Positions 28,287 to 36,725 of a DNA stretch of 64,000 nucleotides are shown piece after piece; the stretch's first letter is position 1, and each line of letters starts with the position of its first letter. Where the stretch lies: NCBI RefSeq assembly GCF_001046895.1, contig NZ_CAQI01000053.1, forward strand, positions 372,001 to 436,000, given 5' to 3'. Below the pieces are notes generated by a model, which had not been told where the DNA came from, ran no database searches, and worked only from the letters and a program-made list of their open reading frames with translations. The translations under genes were made by a program, and so were the position numbers. This DNA comes from Pseudarthrobacter siccitolerans. Lineage in GTDB: Bacteria; Actinomycetota; Actinomycetes; Actinomycetales; Micrococcaceae.

Positions 28287-28720
28287 GCGGCTTCCCCCTG
28301 CGCTGGTCTCTCCCCGTTGTCCCGGTCTGAGCTGTCCCGGTCCGCGTTGTCACGGCGCCGGTCGCTCCTGGTCCGGTGGACACTCACCGCCACATCGCCG
28401 AAAGGCACCTCGATGGGTGCCTGCGGTTTGTGCACGGTGACGTCCACTGCCTCAAGCCGGAATTCGCTGAGCAGGCTGTCCGCGATCCGGACGGCCAGGG
28501 CCTCGATCAGGTTCAGCGGTTCGCCGGAAATCCATTCAGTAATACGCTGCGCAACCTCGCCGTAGTGCGCGGTGTCCCGGACGTCGTCCGATTCCGCGGC
28601 CTTGGCAAAGTCCAGGTACAGCACCGCGTCCACCACAAAGGGCTGGCCTTCGCGGCGCTCAAAATCAAAGACGCCGTGATGGCCGACGGCGGTGACACCG
28701 GTCAGCGTAATCCTGTCCAT
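28283..28720 (-). CDS. folB: Dihydroneopterin aldolase
   Basis: Cleaves dihydroneopterin to 6-hydroxymethyldihydropterin and glycolaldehyde. It has 145 aa: the core (about 1-118) with GVTAVGHHGVFDFERREGQP and the active-site region NLIEALAVRIADSLL is followed by an Arg/Asp-rich tail of about 25 residues, probably disordered (RSDRRRDNADRDSSDRDNGE). The tail is an addition to the usual 120-aa enzyme. It begins 8 bp after the folP stop. Confidence 0.95.
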   Translation of the reverse strand: MDRITLTGVTAVGHHGVFDFERREGQPFVVDAVLYLDFAKAAESDDVRDTAHYGEVAQRITEWISGEPLNLIEALAVRIADSLLSEFRLEAVDVTVHKPQAPIEVPFGDVAVSVHRTRSDRRRDNADRDSSDRDNGERPAQGEAA

Positions 28721-28728
28721 GGCTGGGC

Positions 28729-29649
28729 CTACTGGGTGGTTCTTGGGGCGGCCAGGCGCGCGGCAACCTTGACGGCGTCCAGGCTGGGGCCGACGTCGTG
28801 CACGCGCACTGCCCAGGCGCCCCGGTAGGCGCTGATGGCAGTGATGGCTGCGGAGGCGTCGTCACGTTCCTGGGGGGCGGCGGTCTTGCCGGCAACGGTC
28901 AGGAGGGTGCCGAGGAACCGTTTGCGGGAAGCACCCACCAGGACCTTGTGGCCCAGGCTGTCCAGCTGGTCCAGGTTCTGCAGGAGCTCCCAGTTCTGGG
29001 CGTCGTTCTTGGCGAAGCCCAGGCCCGGATCGATGATGATCTGCTCCGGGCTGACGCCGGCGGCATAAAGCTTGTCCCGCACTCCGGCCAGTTCGGCCGC
29101 TACTTCGCCGGCAACGTCCTTGTACTCGGCCAGCGAGTTCATGGTGCGGGCGTCGCCGCGGCGGTGCGTAAGGATGTACGGGGCCTTGGAGGATGCTGCG
29201 AGCTCGGCCATTTCGGGTTCCATCGTGAGCCCGGAGACATCGTTGATGATGGCCGCGCCGGCCTTCAGTGCGGCCGCCGCCGTAGCCGCGTGGATGGTAT
29301 CGATGCTGACCAGGGCGCCGGCCTTCACCAAAGCCTCGATCACCGGAATCACGCGCCGCTGTTCTTCTTCCGGGCTGACCTCTTCTGCGCCCGGGCGGGT
29401 TGATTCGCCTCCGACGTCGATGATGTCCGCTCCCGCATAGAACATCCGCAGCCCGGCGGCGATGGCGGAGTCCGCCGTACCGTGCTGGCCGCCGTCGCTG
29501 AAGGAGTCCGGCGTGACGTTGACGATGCCCATGACCAGAGTGCGGTCGGTGGGCAGGTCTTCGAAACGGGCTGCCGGCCGCGGCTTGCGCAGGACGGGCA
29601 GTGGCGAGGTTGCCGGGCCGGTTCCCGGCGCTGCAGCGAGTGAATCCAT
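28729..29649 (-). CDS. folP: Dihydropteroate synthase
   Basis: Condenses the pterin pyrophosphate with p-aminobenzoate; target of sulfonamides. The 306-aa TIM barrel shows MGIVNVTPDSFSDGG, the DVGGESTRPGAEEVSPEEE loop, IINDVSGLT and the C-terminal GASRKRFLG phosphate-binding motif. The N-terminal 30 residues are a Pro/Ala-rich extension; an internal start at the MGIVNV methionine would lose the first strand, so the ATG at 29649 is kept. It starts 10 bp after folE. Confidence 0.96.
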   Translation of the reverse strand: MDSLAAAPGTGPATSPLPVLRKPRPAARFEDLPTDRTLVMGIVNVTPDSFSDGGQHGTADSAIAAGLRMFYAGADIIDVGGESTRPGAEEVSPEEEQRRVIPVIEALVKAGALVSIDTIHAATAAAALKAGAAIINDVSGLTMEPEMAELAASSKAPYILTHRRGDARTMNSLAEYKDVAGEVAAELAGVRDKLYAAGVSPEQIIIDPGLGFAKNDAQNWELLQNLDQLDSLGHKVLVGASRKRFLGTLLTVAGKTAAPQERDDASAAITAISAYRGAWAVRVHDVGPSLDAVKVAARLAAPRTTQ

Positions 29650-29659
29650 GGTCTGTTGA

Positions 29660-30304
29660 TTACCTTCCGAGGATGAGGCTCATGGCTTCGGCACGGGTGG
29701 CCGGGTCATGAAGCTGCCCGCGGACCGCACTGGTGACGGTCTTTGCTCCGGGCTTGCGGATACCGCGCATGGACATACACATGTGTTCGCATTCAACAAC
29801 GACGATGGCGCCGCGCGGCTTGAGGTGGCGGACCATCGCTTCAACGATCTCCGTGGTGAGGCGTTCCTGCACCTGGGGACGGCGGGCATAGATATCCACG
29901 AGCCGGGCCAGCTTGCTCAGCCCGGTCACTTTGCCCTCATGCGAGGGAATGTAACCCACGTGGGCCACACCATGGAACGGCACCAGGTGATGCTCGCAGG
30001 TGGAGTAGAAGGGGATGTCCTTGACCAGCACCAGTTCCTCATGGTCCAGGTCAAAGGTGGTGGACAGGACGTCGGCGGGGTCGTGGTGAAGCCCGGCAAA
30101 CACCTCGGCGTAGGCCTTGGCCACCCGCTTGGGGGTGTCCACGAGGCCGCCGCGGTCCGGGTCTTCTCCAATGGCCAGGAGGATCTCGCGGACGGCAGCC
30201 TCAATGCGCGGCCGGTCCACCTTCTGGTGCTTTGAATGGTGGGCGCCGCCCTCCGCCGGGTAGCCGGCGGAGGCGGGAACGTCGTCGTCGTCGAAGTGGG
30301 TCAC
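29660..30304 (-). CDS. folE: GTP cyclohydrolase I, zinc type
   Basis: Converts GTP to dihydroneopterin triphosphate, the first step of folate synthesis. From the GTG at 30304 the protein has 214 aa, normal for FolE1. The zinc ligands are in STCEHHLVPFHG and the later Cys in VVVECEHMCMSMRG. DTPKRVAKAYAE and GLSKLARLVDIYARRPQVQE are typical. The GTG lies 10 bp after the ftsH stop, which places folE in the same transcript. Longer frames upstream lie inside ftsH. Confidence 0.96.
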   Translation of the reverse strand: MTHFDDDDVPASAGYPAEGGAHHSKHQKVDRPRIEAAVREILLAIGEDPDRGGLVDTPKRVAKAYAEVFAGLHHDPADVLSTTFDLDHEELVLVKDIPFYSTCEHHLVPFHGVAHVGYIPSHEGKVTGLSKLARLVDIYARRPQVQERLTTEIVEAMVRHLKPRGAIVVVECEHMCMSMRGIRKPGAKTVTSAVRGQLHDPATRAEAMSLILGR

Positions 30305-30314
30305 GTAAGAAAGC

Positions 30315-32378
30315 TTAGCCGCGAAGGGCGTCAGGCCCCGAGTCGGGGATGCCTCCCTGGAACGGGGCATCTTCCGGAACACCCTGCGGATGCGGCGGCT
30401 GGGCGTCCAGCGGCTCGTCCAGGCGGGCCTGCTTGGCTTCTTCCTGGGCTTCACGCTCAGCCTGCTCCCGGCGGGACTCCACGGGCCCGGCTTTCTGCAC
30501 CGGACGGGTCTCCTTGGACAGCCACACCTCGCGGAAGTCGCGCTTGCGGATGTCACGGAAGATGTCGGCGATTTCAGCCTGGTTCAGCGTTTCGCGCTCC
30601 AGCAGCTCGAGGGCCAGCCGGTCCAGGACATCGCGGTTCTCGGTAAGGATGGCGTAGGCCTCGTCATGGGCCTGGTCGATCAGCCGGCGCACTTCCTCGT
30701 CCACCACGTAGGCGATCTGGTCCGAGTAGTTGCGCTCGTGCCCGGCGTCGCGGCCCAGGAACGGCTCACCGCCGCCCTGGCCCAGCCGGACGGCGCCAAC
30801 GCGTTCGCTCATGCCGTACTCGGTGACCATCTTCCGGGCGGTGCCGGTGGCCTTCTCGATGTCATTGGAAGCGCCGGTGGAGGGATCGTGGAAGACGATC
30901 TCCTCGGCCACGCGGCCACCCATGGCGTAGGCCATCTGGTCCAGGAGCTCGTTACGTGTCACGGAGTACTTGTCGTTGTCCGGGACCACCATGGTGTACC
31001 CCAGGGCGCGGCCGCGGGGAAGGATGGTGATCTTGGTGACCGGGGCGGAGTTCCGCAGCGCCGCCGCCACCAGGGCGTGGCCGCCTTCGTGGTAGGCGGT
31101 GATCTTGCGCTCGTGCTCCTTCATGACGCGGCTGCGCTTCTGCGGGCCGGCCATAACGCGGTCGATGGCCTCGTCCAGGGCGCGGTCGTCAATCAGGTTG
31201 GCGTTGGAGCGGGCGGTGAGCAGGGCCGCCTCGTTCAGGACGTTGGCGAGGTCCGCGCCGGTGTAGCCGGGCGTTTTCTTGGCGACGGCTTTGAGGTCCA
31301 CGGAGGGTGCCATGGGCTTGCCCTTGGCGTGCACCTGCAGGATCTGGTCGCGGCCGATCATGTCCGGTGCTTCCACGCCGATCTGCCGGTCGAAACGGCC
31401 GGGACGCAGCAGAGCGGGGTCCAGGACGTCCGGGCGGTTCGTGGCGGCGATGAGGATGACGTTCGTCTTGACGTCGAAGCCGTCCATCTCCACCAGCAGC
31501 TGGTTGAGGGTCTGCTCGCGTTCGTCGTTGCCGCCGCCGATGCCGGCACCACGGTGGCGGCCGACGGCGTCGATCTCGTCCACGAAGATGATGGCAGGCG
31601 AATTGGCCTTGGCCTGTTCAAAGAGGTCGCGGACGCGGGAGGCACCCACACCCACGAACATTTCAACGAAGTCCGAGCCGGAGATGGAGAAGAAGGGGAC
31701 GCCGGCCTCACCCGCAACGGCGCGGGCCAGGAGGGTCTTACCGGTACCCGGAGGGCCGTACAGCAGCACGCCCTTGGGGATCTTGGCGCCAACAGCCTGG
31801 AACTTGGCCGGTTCCTGCAGGAATTCCTTGATCTCCTGCAGTTCCTCCACAGCCTCGTCGGAACCGGCCACGTCAGCGAACGTCACCTGCGGCATGTCCT
31901 TGCTGACCATCTTGGCCTTGGACTTGCCGAACTGCATGATCTTGGAGCCGCCGCCCTGCATCCGGGTCATCAGGAACCAGAACAAGGCACCGAGCAGGAT
32001 GACAGGGATCAGCAGCGAGAGCAGGCCGGAGAACCAGTTGCTTTCGATCGGCTGGTCCGTATAGCCCTCGGCCGGCTTGGCATCGGTGACTGCTTTAACA
32101 ACGTCCTGGGCGCGGGCATCCACAAAGAAGAACTGGACGCTCTTGCCCTTGTCCTGACCGTCCAGCTGGAGATTGTCCTTCAGCACCAGGTCAACACGGT
32201 TTTCGCCGTCGAAGATCTTTGCCTGCTCCACATTGTCGCCGGAGAGCAGTTCGAGGCCCTTGTCAGTGTCGATCCGGGCTGCACCGCCGGGAGCGAGCGT
32301 TGCAAAGGCCACCAGGAGCATCCCGATCACAACGACGATCCAGATGCCCGGGCCCTTGAAGAAGTTCTTAGCTTTCAT
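30315..32378 (-). CDS. ftsH: ATP-dependent zinc metalloprotease FtsH
   Basis: Membrane-anchored AAA+ protease that degrades misassembled membrane and regulatory proteins. It has 687 aa: two N-terminal membrane helices (about 10-28 and 103-123) around a periplasmic loop, a AAA domain with GPPGTGKTLLARAVAGEAG, Walker B IIFVDEIDAVGRH and the SRH region, and a protease domain with HEGGH. The C-terminal tail is Pro/Glu/Gln-rich. It heads the transcript that continues into folE and the vitamin genes, as in mycobacteria. A -10-like TATAGC (32467-32462) lies upstream. Confidence 0.97.
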   Translation of the reverse strand: MKAKNFFKGPGIWIVVVIGMLLVAFATLAPGGAARIDTDKGLELLSGDNVEQAKIFDGENRVDLVLKDNLQLDGQDKGKSVQFFFVDARAQDVVKAVTDAKPAEGYTDQPIESNWFSGLLSLLIPVILLGALFWFLMTRMQGGGSKIMQFGKSKAKMVSKDMPQVTFADVAGSDEAVEELQEIKEFLQEPAKFQAVGAKIPKGVLLYGPPGTGKTLLARAVAGEAGVPFFSISGSDFVEMFVGVGASRVRDLFEQAKANSPAIIFVDEIDAVGRHRGAGIGGGNDEREQTLNQLLVEMDGFDVKTNVILIAATNRPDVLDPALLRPGRFDRQIGVEAPDMIGRDQILQVHAKGKPMAPSVDLKAVAKKTPGYTGADLANVLNEAALLTARSNANLIDDRALDEAIDRVMAGPQKRSRVMKEHERKITAYHEGGHALVAAALRNSAPVTKITILPRGRALGYTMVVPDNDKYSVTRNELLDQMAYAMGGRVAEEIVFHDPSTGASNDIEKATGTARKMVTEYGMSERVGAVRLGQGGGEPFLGRDAGHERNYSDQIAYVVDEEVRRLIDQAHDEAYAILTENRDVLDRLALELLERETLNQAEIADIFRDIRKRDFREVWLSKETRPVQKAGPVESRREQAEREAQEEAKQARLDEPLDAQPPHPQGVPEDAPFQGGIPDSGPDALRG

Positions 32379-32461
32379 CTGTTCGGGGGCTGGCCCCGTC
32401 CCTCCTGGTAGTGCTGCACGGCGAGTACTCTGCGCGCGTGATGGTGCTGCGTCAGCTTCTA

Positions 32462-32467
32462 GCTATA
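32462..32467 (-). promoter_or_regulatory. Possible ftsH -10 box
   Basis: TATAGC on the minus strand, 84 bp before the ftsH ATG, in the 171-bp gap between lacI and ftsH. No good -35 partner is obvious. Confidence 0.3.
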
Positions 32468-32549
32468 CACCGTCCGGAGTAGATCACGCATGGTGTGGGG
32501 CAAAAGTTCCCTGTGGGCGTAGCGGCCGGCGGCACCCCCGGAGCGCAGG

Positions 32550-33599
32550 TCAACAGGCCTGATACCGGGGTGGGGCCACGGAACTGCGGGTCACCAGCGG
32601 GCAGTCAAGGAGGACCGGCCCAGGCGCGGCGGCGTCCGGGAGCTGCGTCCCCTCAACCGTGTCTATCAGCCGTTGGGCGGCCCAGGCGCCCATCTCATAG
32701 TGCGGCAGCGCAACGGTGGTCAGCCCGGGGTGCAGGTTGGCGGCAATCAGCTCCTGGTCGTCAAAGCCCACCACTGACAGGTCCACGGGAATGTCCAGGC
32801 CCAACTCGGCGGCTGCCCGGTATGCCCCCATGGCCATGCGGTCGTTATAGCAGAACAGGGCCGACGGCGGGTGGCCGCCTTCAAGCATGCGGCGCGCGGC
32901 CTCGTAGCCGCCCTGCGCATCAGACGAGGCTGCCTCCACAGGTGCCGCACCGCCGTCGAGCCCTGCTCCGTGCAGTGTTTCGCGGAAGCCGCGGAGCCGT
33001 TCGCGGGTGGAGGGCTCATCCTCGGTGTTGTTGATGAATCCGATCCGGACGTGGCCCGCGGCGAGCAGGGTTTCGACGGCGGTACGTGCTCCGCCGTACT
33101 CGTCCGGGACCACCGAGGTGAAGCCGCCGCCTTCGCTGACCGCGTCAACGAGGACGGCCGGAACCTTGCCCAGGTTGGGCGGCGCCTCCACCACCCGGTG
33201 GTACATGGTGGCGTAGAGGATGCCGTCCACCTGCCGCTCAAGGAGCGCGTCCACGTCCGCTTCGCGCGACGCCAGTCCGGCGGCGACCGAGGTGTTGATG
33301 ACCATCAGGGTGTAGCCGCGTGCCCTCGCGGCATCATCGGCGCCCAAAAGGATGCGGCCGGCGTGCGGCGTGGTGGCGATGTCCTCGCTGACCAGGCCGA
33401 GCATGCCGGTGCGTTTGCTCCGCAGGGCCTGCGCCAGGCGGTTGGGGCCGTAGCCCAGTTCCACGGCCGCGGAGCGGACCTTGTCCCGCGTTTCGGCGCT
33501 GACGCGCGCGTAGGCAACATCGTTCAGGACATGGGAGACCGTGGTGGCGGACACGCCGGCGGCCAGGGCCACGTCCTTGATGCCAATGTTTTTACGCAA
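32550..33599 (-). CDS. LacI-family transcriptional regulator
   Basis: A 349-aa sugar-type repressor. The helix-turn-helix and hinge read GIKDVALAAGVSATTVSHVL then RLAQALRSKRTGMLGLV. The periplasmic-binding-protein-like ligand domain includes DGILYATMYHRVVEAP and VVGFDDQELIAANLHPGLTT. It lies 16 bp after hpt in a core-gene operon and has no sugar genes next to it, so its regulon must be elsewhere. Orphan LacI regulators in Arthrobacter often act on distant carbohydrate loci. Confidence 0.92.
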   Translation of the reverse strand: MRKNIGIKDVALAAGVSATTVSHVLNDVAYARVSAETRDKVRSAAVELGYGPNRLAQALRSKRTGMLGLVSEDIATTPHAGRILLGADDAARARGYTLMVINTSVAAGLASREADVDALLERQVDGILYATMYHRVVEAPPNLGKVPAVLVDAVSEGGGFTSVVPDEYGGARTAVETLLAAGHVRIGFINNTEDEPSTRERLRGFRETLHGAGLDGGAAPVEAASSDAQGGYEAARRMLEGGHPPSALFCYNDRMAMGAYRAAAELGLDIPVDLSVVGFDDQELIAANLHPGLTTVALPHYEMGAWAAQRLIDTVEGTQLPDAAAPGPVLLDCPLVTRSSVAPPRYQAC

Positions 33600-33615
33600 G
33601 TCCGGGCGGCGCAGC

Positions 33616-34170
33616 CTACTCGTAGACGTGCGGCGCGAGGGTGCCCACGAAGTCCAGGTTGCGGTACTTCTCGGCGTAGTCCAGGCCGTAGCCCACCACG
33701 AACTCGTTGGGGATGTCGTAACCGACGTACTTGACGTCGATTTCCACCTTCGCCGCCGTCGGCTTGCGGAAGGCGGTGCAGATCTCCACGGAGGCGGTGC
33801 CGCGCGATTCCAGGTTGGTCTTCAGCCAGGAAAGGGTGAGGCCGGAGTCGATGATGTCCTCGACAATCAGCACGTCCTTGCCCATCAGGTCCGTATCCAG
33901 GTCCTTCAGGATGCGGACAACCCCGGAGGACTGGGTACCCGAGCCGTAGGAGGAAACAGCCATCCAGTCCATCGAGATGTGGCTGTGGAGTGCCCGGGCG
34001 AGGTCGGCCATCACCATCACGGCACCCTTGAGGACGCCCACCAGGAGGATCTCGCGGCCCTCGTAGTCCTTGTCGATCTGCGCAGCGAGCTCGGTGATCC
34101 GCTGCTGGATCTGCTCCTTGGTGTAGAGAACGTGCTTGAGGTCTGCCTGGACGTCGTTTGAATCCACCAA
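33616..34170 (-). CDS. hpt: Hypoxanthine phosphoribosyltransferase
   Basis: Salvages hypoxanthine and guanine with PRPP. The 184-aa protein is normal in length. The PRPP-binding motif is VLIVEDIIDSGLTL, with the flexible-loop region MDWMAVSSYGSGTQSSG and the purine pocket VGYGLDYAEKYRNLDFVGTL. It lies 28 bp after tilS. The tilS-hpt order is conserved in most Gram-positive bacteria. Confidence 0.96.
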   Translation of the reverse strand: MVDSNDVQADLKHVLYTKEQIQQRITELAAQIDKDYEGREILLVGVLKGAVMVMADLARALHSHISMDWMAVSSYGSGTQSSGVVRILKDLDTDLMGKDVLIVEDIIDSGLTLSWLKTNLESRGTASVEICTAFRKPTAAKVEIDVKYVGYDIPNEFVVGYGLDYAEKYRNLDFVGTLAPHVYE

Positions 34171-34198
34171 TGGCTCCTGTGTAGATGCGGGGGTGCGA

Positions 34199-35269
34199 CT
34201 ATTTTGCGGGCGGTTTTTGAGGCCGGAATACTAGCTTCCCACAGCGTGCGCCTCCGCGGGGAACGGGAGTGCCGGCGTCGGGCCGGGCCGCATCCGCTGC
34301 GTCCTCCCCCGAACCGGACGGCTGCGCGAGTTGGGCCAGCGAGAGCCGGTACACGCTCACGCCGCCGGGCAGTTCAACCGGACCTGCGGACCCCTGCCGC
34401 CGCAGCAGCGCTTCCGCAGCCAAAAGGCGCTGGTAGCTGGGCTGCTGCCCCCCGACATCGGCCGCTGCCTTGGCGATCACGCGGAACCTGATGGCGGGTG
34501 CCAGGGTTCGCAACGCATCCTCCGGAAGGCTCAGTTCGCGGCCGTTCCGCTCCACGAGCGAGGTGAAGGTGCTTTCCGCCACATCCTCGAGGTAGTCGGC
34601 GTCCAGTTGCAGGATGGCGGCTGTCCGGGCCAGGGATTCGGCAACGCCGGGCCCCAACTTTTCTTCAAGGTGCGGCAGGACTTCCACGCGGGTGCGCGAA
34701 CGGGCGAAGGCCGGATCCGAGTTGGTGGGATCGTGCCACGGGTCCAGCTCCTCGACGGCGCAGATATCTTCCGTGTCCGCCCGGCGGAGACCCAGGAAGG
34801 GCCGCAGCAGCTTGCCGCGGGCAGGCCTCATCCCGGCAAGCGACCGGGTTCCGGAACCCCGTGCCAGGCCCAGCAGAACCTGTTCCGCCTGATCGTCCAG
34901 CGTGTGGCCCAGCAGGATGGCATCAGCGCCCTGGTTCGCAGCGGCTGCCTCCAGCGCTGCGTGCCGGGCTTCGCGTGCGGCCGCCTCGGGGCCTGTGCCG
35001 GCGGTAGCCACTGTCACAGTCCGGATCTCCACGGGGGCAAGTCCGAGTTCCTGCAACACGCGGGCTGTTTCAGCCGCCACCAGGGCGGAACCTTCCTGCA
35101 GCTGGTGGTCCACCACCACGGCACCCACCGTCACGGGGTGGCCGTCCACGTGGCCGCGGCGGGCGAAGTAGGCGGCCACTGCTGCAAGCGCGAAGGAGTC
35201 CGGTCCCCCGCTGCAGGCCACCAGGAGGTGCCGGGGGTAGCCGGCCTGGGCCAGCGCGTCCTGGAGCAT
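34199..35269 (-). CDS. tilS: tRNA(Ile)-lysidine synthetase
   Basis: Modifies C34 of the CAU-anticodon tRNA-Ile with lysine, ATP-dependent. The PP-loop is LVACSGGPDSFALA, followed by GHTLDDQAEQVLLGLARGSG. The C-terminal substrate domain is shortened and ends in an Ala/Pro/Arg-rich tail. The ATG at 35269 gives 356 aa, but the preceding codons read RLAPVVGTARK, which resembles the conserved N-terminus of the family. No ATG, GTG or TTG exists between 35269 and the upstream in-frame stop, so the true start may be a CTG or ATT near 35362-35365, overlapping the peptidase stop. Confidence 0.93.
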   Translation of the reverse strand: MLQDALAQAGYPRHLLVACSGGPDSFALAAVAAYFARRGHVDGHPVTVGAVVVDHQLQEGSALVAAETARVLQELGLAPVEIRTVTVATAGTGPEAAAREARHAALEAAAANQGADAILLGHTLDDQAEQVLLGLARGSGTRSLAGMRPARGKLLRPFLGLRRADTEDICAVEELDPWHDPTNSDPAFARSRTRVEVLPHLEEKLGPGVAESLARTAAILQLDADYLEDVAESTFTSLVERNGRELSLPEDALRTLAPAIRFRVIAKAAADVGGQQPSYQRLLAAEALLRRQGSAGPVELPGGVSVYRLSLAQLAQPSGSGEDAADAARPDAGTPVPRGGARCGKLVFRPQKPPAK

Positions 35270-35361
35270 CTTGCGTGCAGTGCCGACGACGGGCGCCAGC
35301 CGTCCGGGCCGCCGTCGTCCGCTGTGTTGCGCTGGCTGGCCGGGCCGGGGAGCGGTGTTAA

Positions 35362-36504
35362 TCAGAGTCCCATCCGCTCAAGCCACAGCTTGGCATCGTG
35401 GATTTCGGGCTCGGTGGGCAGGTGGTCGGCCGACTCCCACACCCTGTTGAAGCCTTCCATTCCGGCGACGTCCACTACTGCACGCACGAACCGCGCGCCG
35501 TCGGAATACTGGCGCATTTTGGCGTCCAGGCCCAGCATGCTGCGGATGAACTTTTCGATGATGCCCCGGTCCTTGCCGCGGTCGTTGAACCGCTGCCGGA
35601 TGGTCTTGACCGACGGCACGATGCTGGCGTCCACTGCGTCCATCACCACGTTGGCGTGGCCCTCGAGCAGGCTCATCACTGCGGTGAGGTGCGAGATGGC
35701 GGCCTTCTCCTCCGGATCCTGCAGCAGGTCCAGGATGGCGCCGCGGCCGGGTGTGTTCCCGTTGCCGGTGCGGTCCTTCAGCGAGCGGGCAGCAGCCGTT
35801 GCGCGCTCCATCAATGAGTCGACGTTGCCCAGCAGGTGCCCGCTGAGGTCGTCGATCTGCTGCAGCATGTGGTGCCGCAGCCAGGGGGCCGCGGCAAACT
35901 GGACCCGGTGGGTCTGTTCGTGCAGGCAGACCCAGAGGCGGAAATCCTCGGGCGTAACGTTCAGTTCGCGCTCCACGGAGATGATGTTCGGGGCCACGAG
36001 CAGGAGCCTGCCGCCGGACGGCGCATGGGAGCCCTCGGCGAGCGCCGCGAACGGATCGTATTGGCCCAGGACCTTGCTGGACAGGAAAGCCAGGACAGCA
36101 CCCAGCTGGCTGCCGGTGATGGCGCCGCTGACACTGGCGGCGGCCGGGCTGAGCGAACCGCTCCGGCTTTCGAGCATCTTTTCCATCGCGGGCTTCAGCA
36201 TGACGGCGAAGCTTTGGGTGTTGGCCTTGGCCCAGGAGGCGCGGTCCACCACCAGCACGGTGGAATCCCGCAGGTTCCGTGCCGCTTCCAGCCCCGTGAT
36301 CTCGTGGACGTGTTCCACCGAGGCGTCGGCGAGCCGGCGCAGGCTGTCCACGGCGTCGCCGATGGCGGCCTGGTTCAGGACCGGACCGGCCGGGGTCAGC
36401 CGCGCCGCCGTGGAGGCGGCAAGGTCCCAGTTGATCAGGGACGAGGCCTGGCTGGACAACGTTTGTGCTGACGACTCACCTGCAGTGGACTCCATAGGTC
36501 CCAT
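35362..36504 (-). CDS. Zinc-dependent metallopeptidase, DUF2342 family
   Basis: A 380-aa predicted cytosolic zinc peptidase, orthologue of Rv3626c by sequence type and place. The zinc site is HEQTH in VCLHEQTHRVQFAAAPWL, with a third ligand probably in SLLEGHANVVMDAVD. LLVAPNIISVERELNVTPED precedes it. The substrate is unknown. It stands between dacB and tilS as in mycobacteria. Its stop probably overlaps the true start of tilS. Confidence 0.92.
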   Translation of the reverse strand: MGPMESTAGESSAQTLSSQASSLINWDLAASTAARLTPAGPVLNQAAIGDAVDSLRRLADASVEHVHEITGLEAARNLRDSTVLVVDRASWAKANTQSFAVMLKPAMEKMLESRSGSLSPAAASVSGAITGSQLGAVLAFLSSKVLGQYDPFAALAEGSHAPSGGRLLLVAPNIISVERELNVTPEDFRLWVCLHEQTHRVQFAAAPWLRHHMLQQIDDLSGHLLGNVDSLMERATAAARSLKDRTGNGNTPGRGAILDLLQDPEEKAAISHLTAVMSLLEGHANVVMDAVDASIVPSVKTIRQRFNDRGKDRGIIEKFIRSMLGLDAKMRQYSDGARFVRAVVDVAGMEGFNRVWESADHLPTEPEIHDAKLWLERMGL

Positions 36505-36535
36505 CAGAACACAGCAGGCTGGGGATAGTCCTTAA

Positions 36536-36553
36536 GTTCGCTCACCGGCGAAC
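36536..36553. promoter_or_regulatory. Palindrome upstream of the zinc peptidase
   Basis: GTTCGC (36536-36541) and GCGAAC (36548-36553) with a 6-bp centre, 32 bp before the peptidase ATG. It resembles a ClgR site but the spacing is one base too long. Confidence 0.3.
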
Positions 36554-36725
36554 CCCCACAGCGTTCCCAAACACCCGCCGCCCGCGCACACGAACACACC
36601 AGCCCACGCCTGTGCGGCCCCTGAAACACGGCTTCTACACCGCACGGACGGCCCGGGCCCGCATAAGCGGCGCCGGGCAGCAACGGCTAAGCGGGCCAGG
36701 GCCGCTCCTGCGGAGGCGCGGGGTG

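Noticed and set aside
30390..32411. Long plus-strand open frame antisense to ftsH
   Set aside because: Shadow of ftsH; no recognisable domain.
36536..36553. ClgR binding site upstream of the zinc peptidase
   Set aside because: GTTCGC/GCGAAC arms fit but the spacer is one base too long for the known consensus; kept only as an unnamed palindrome.
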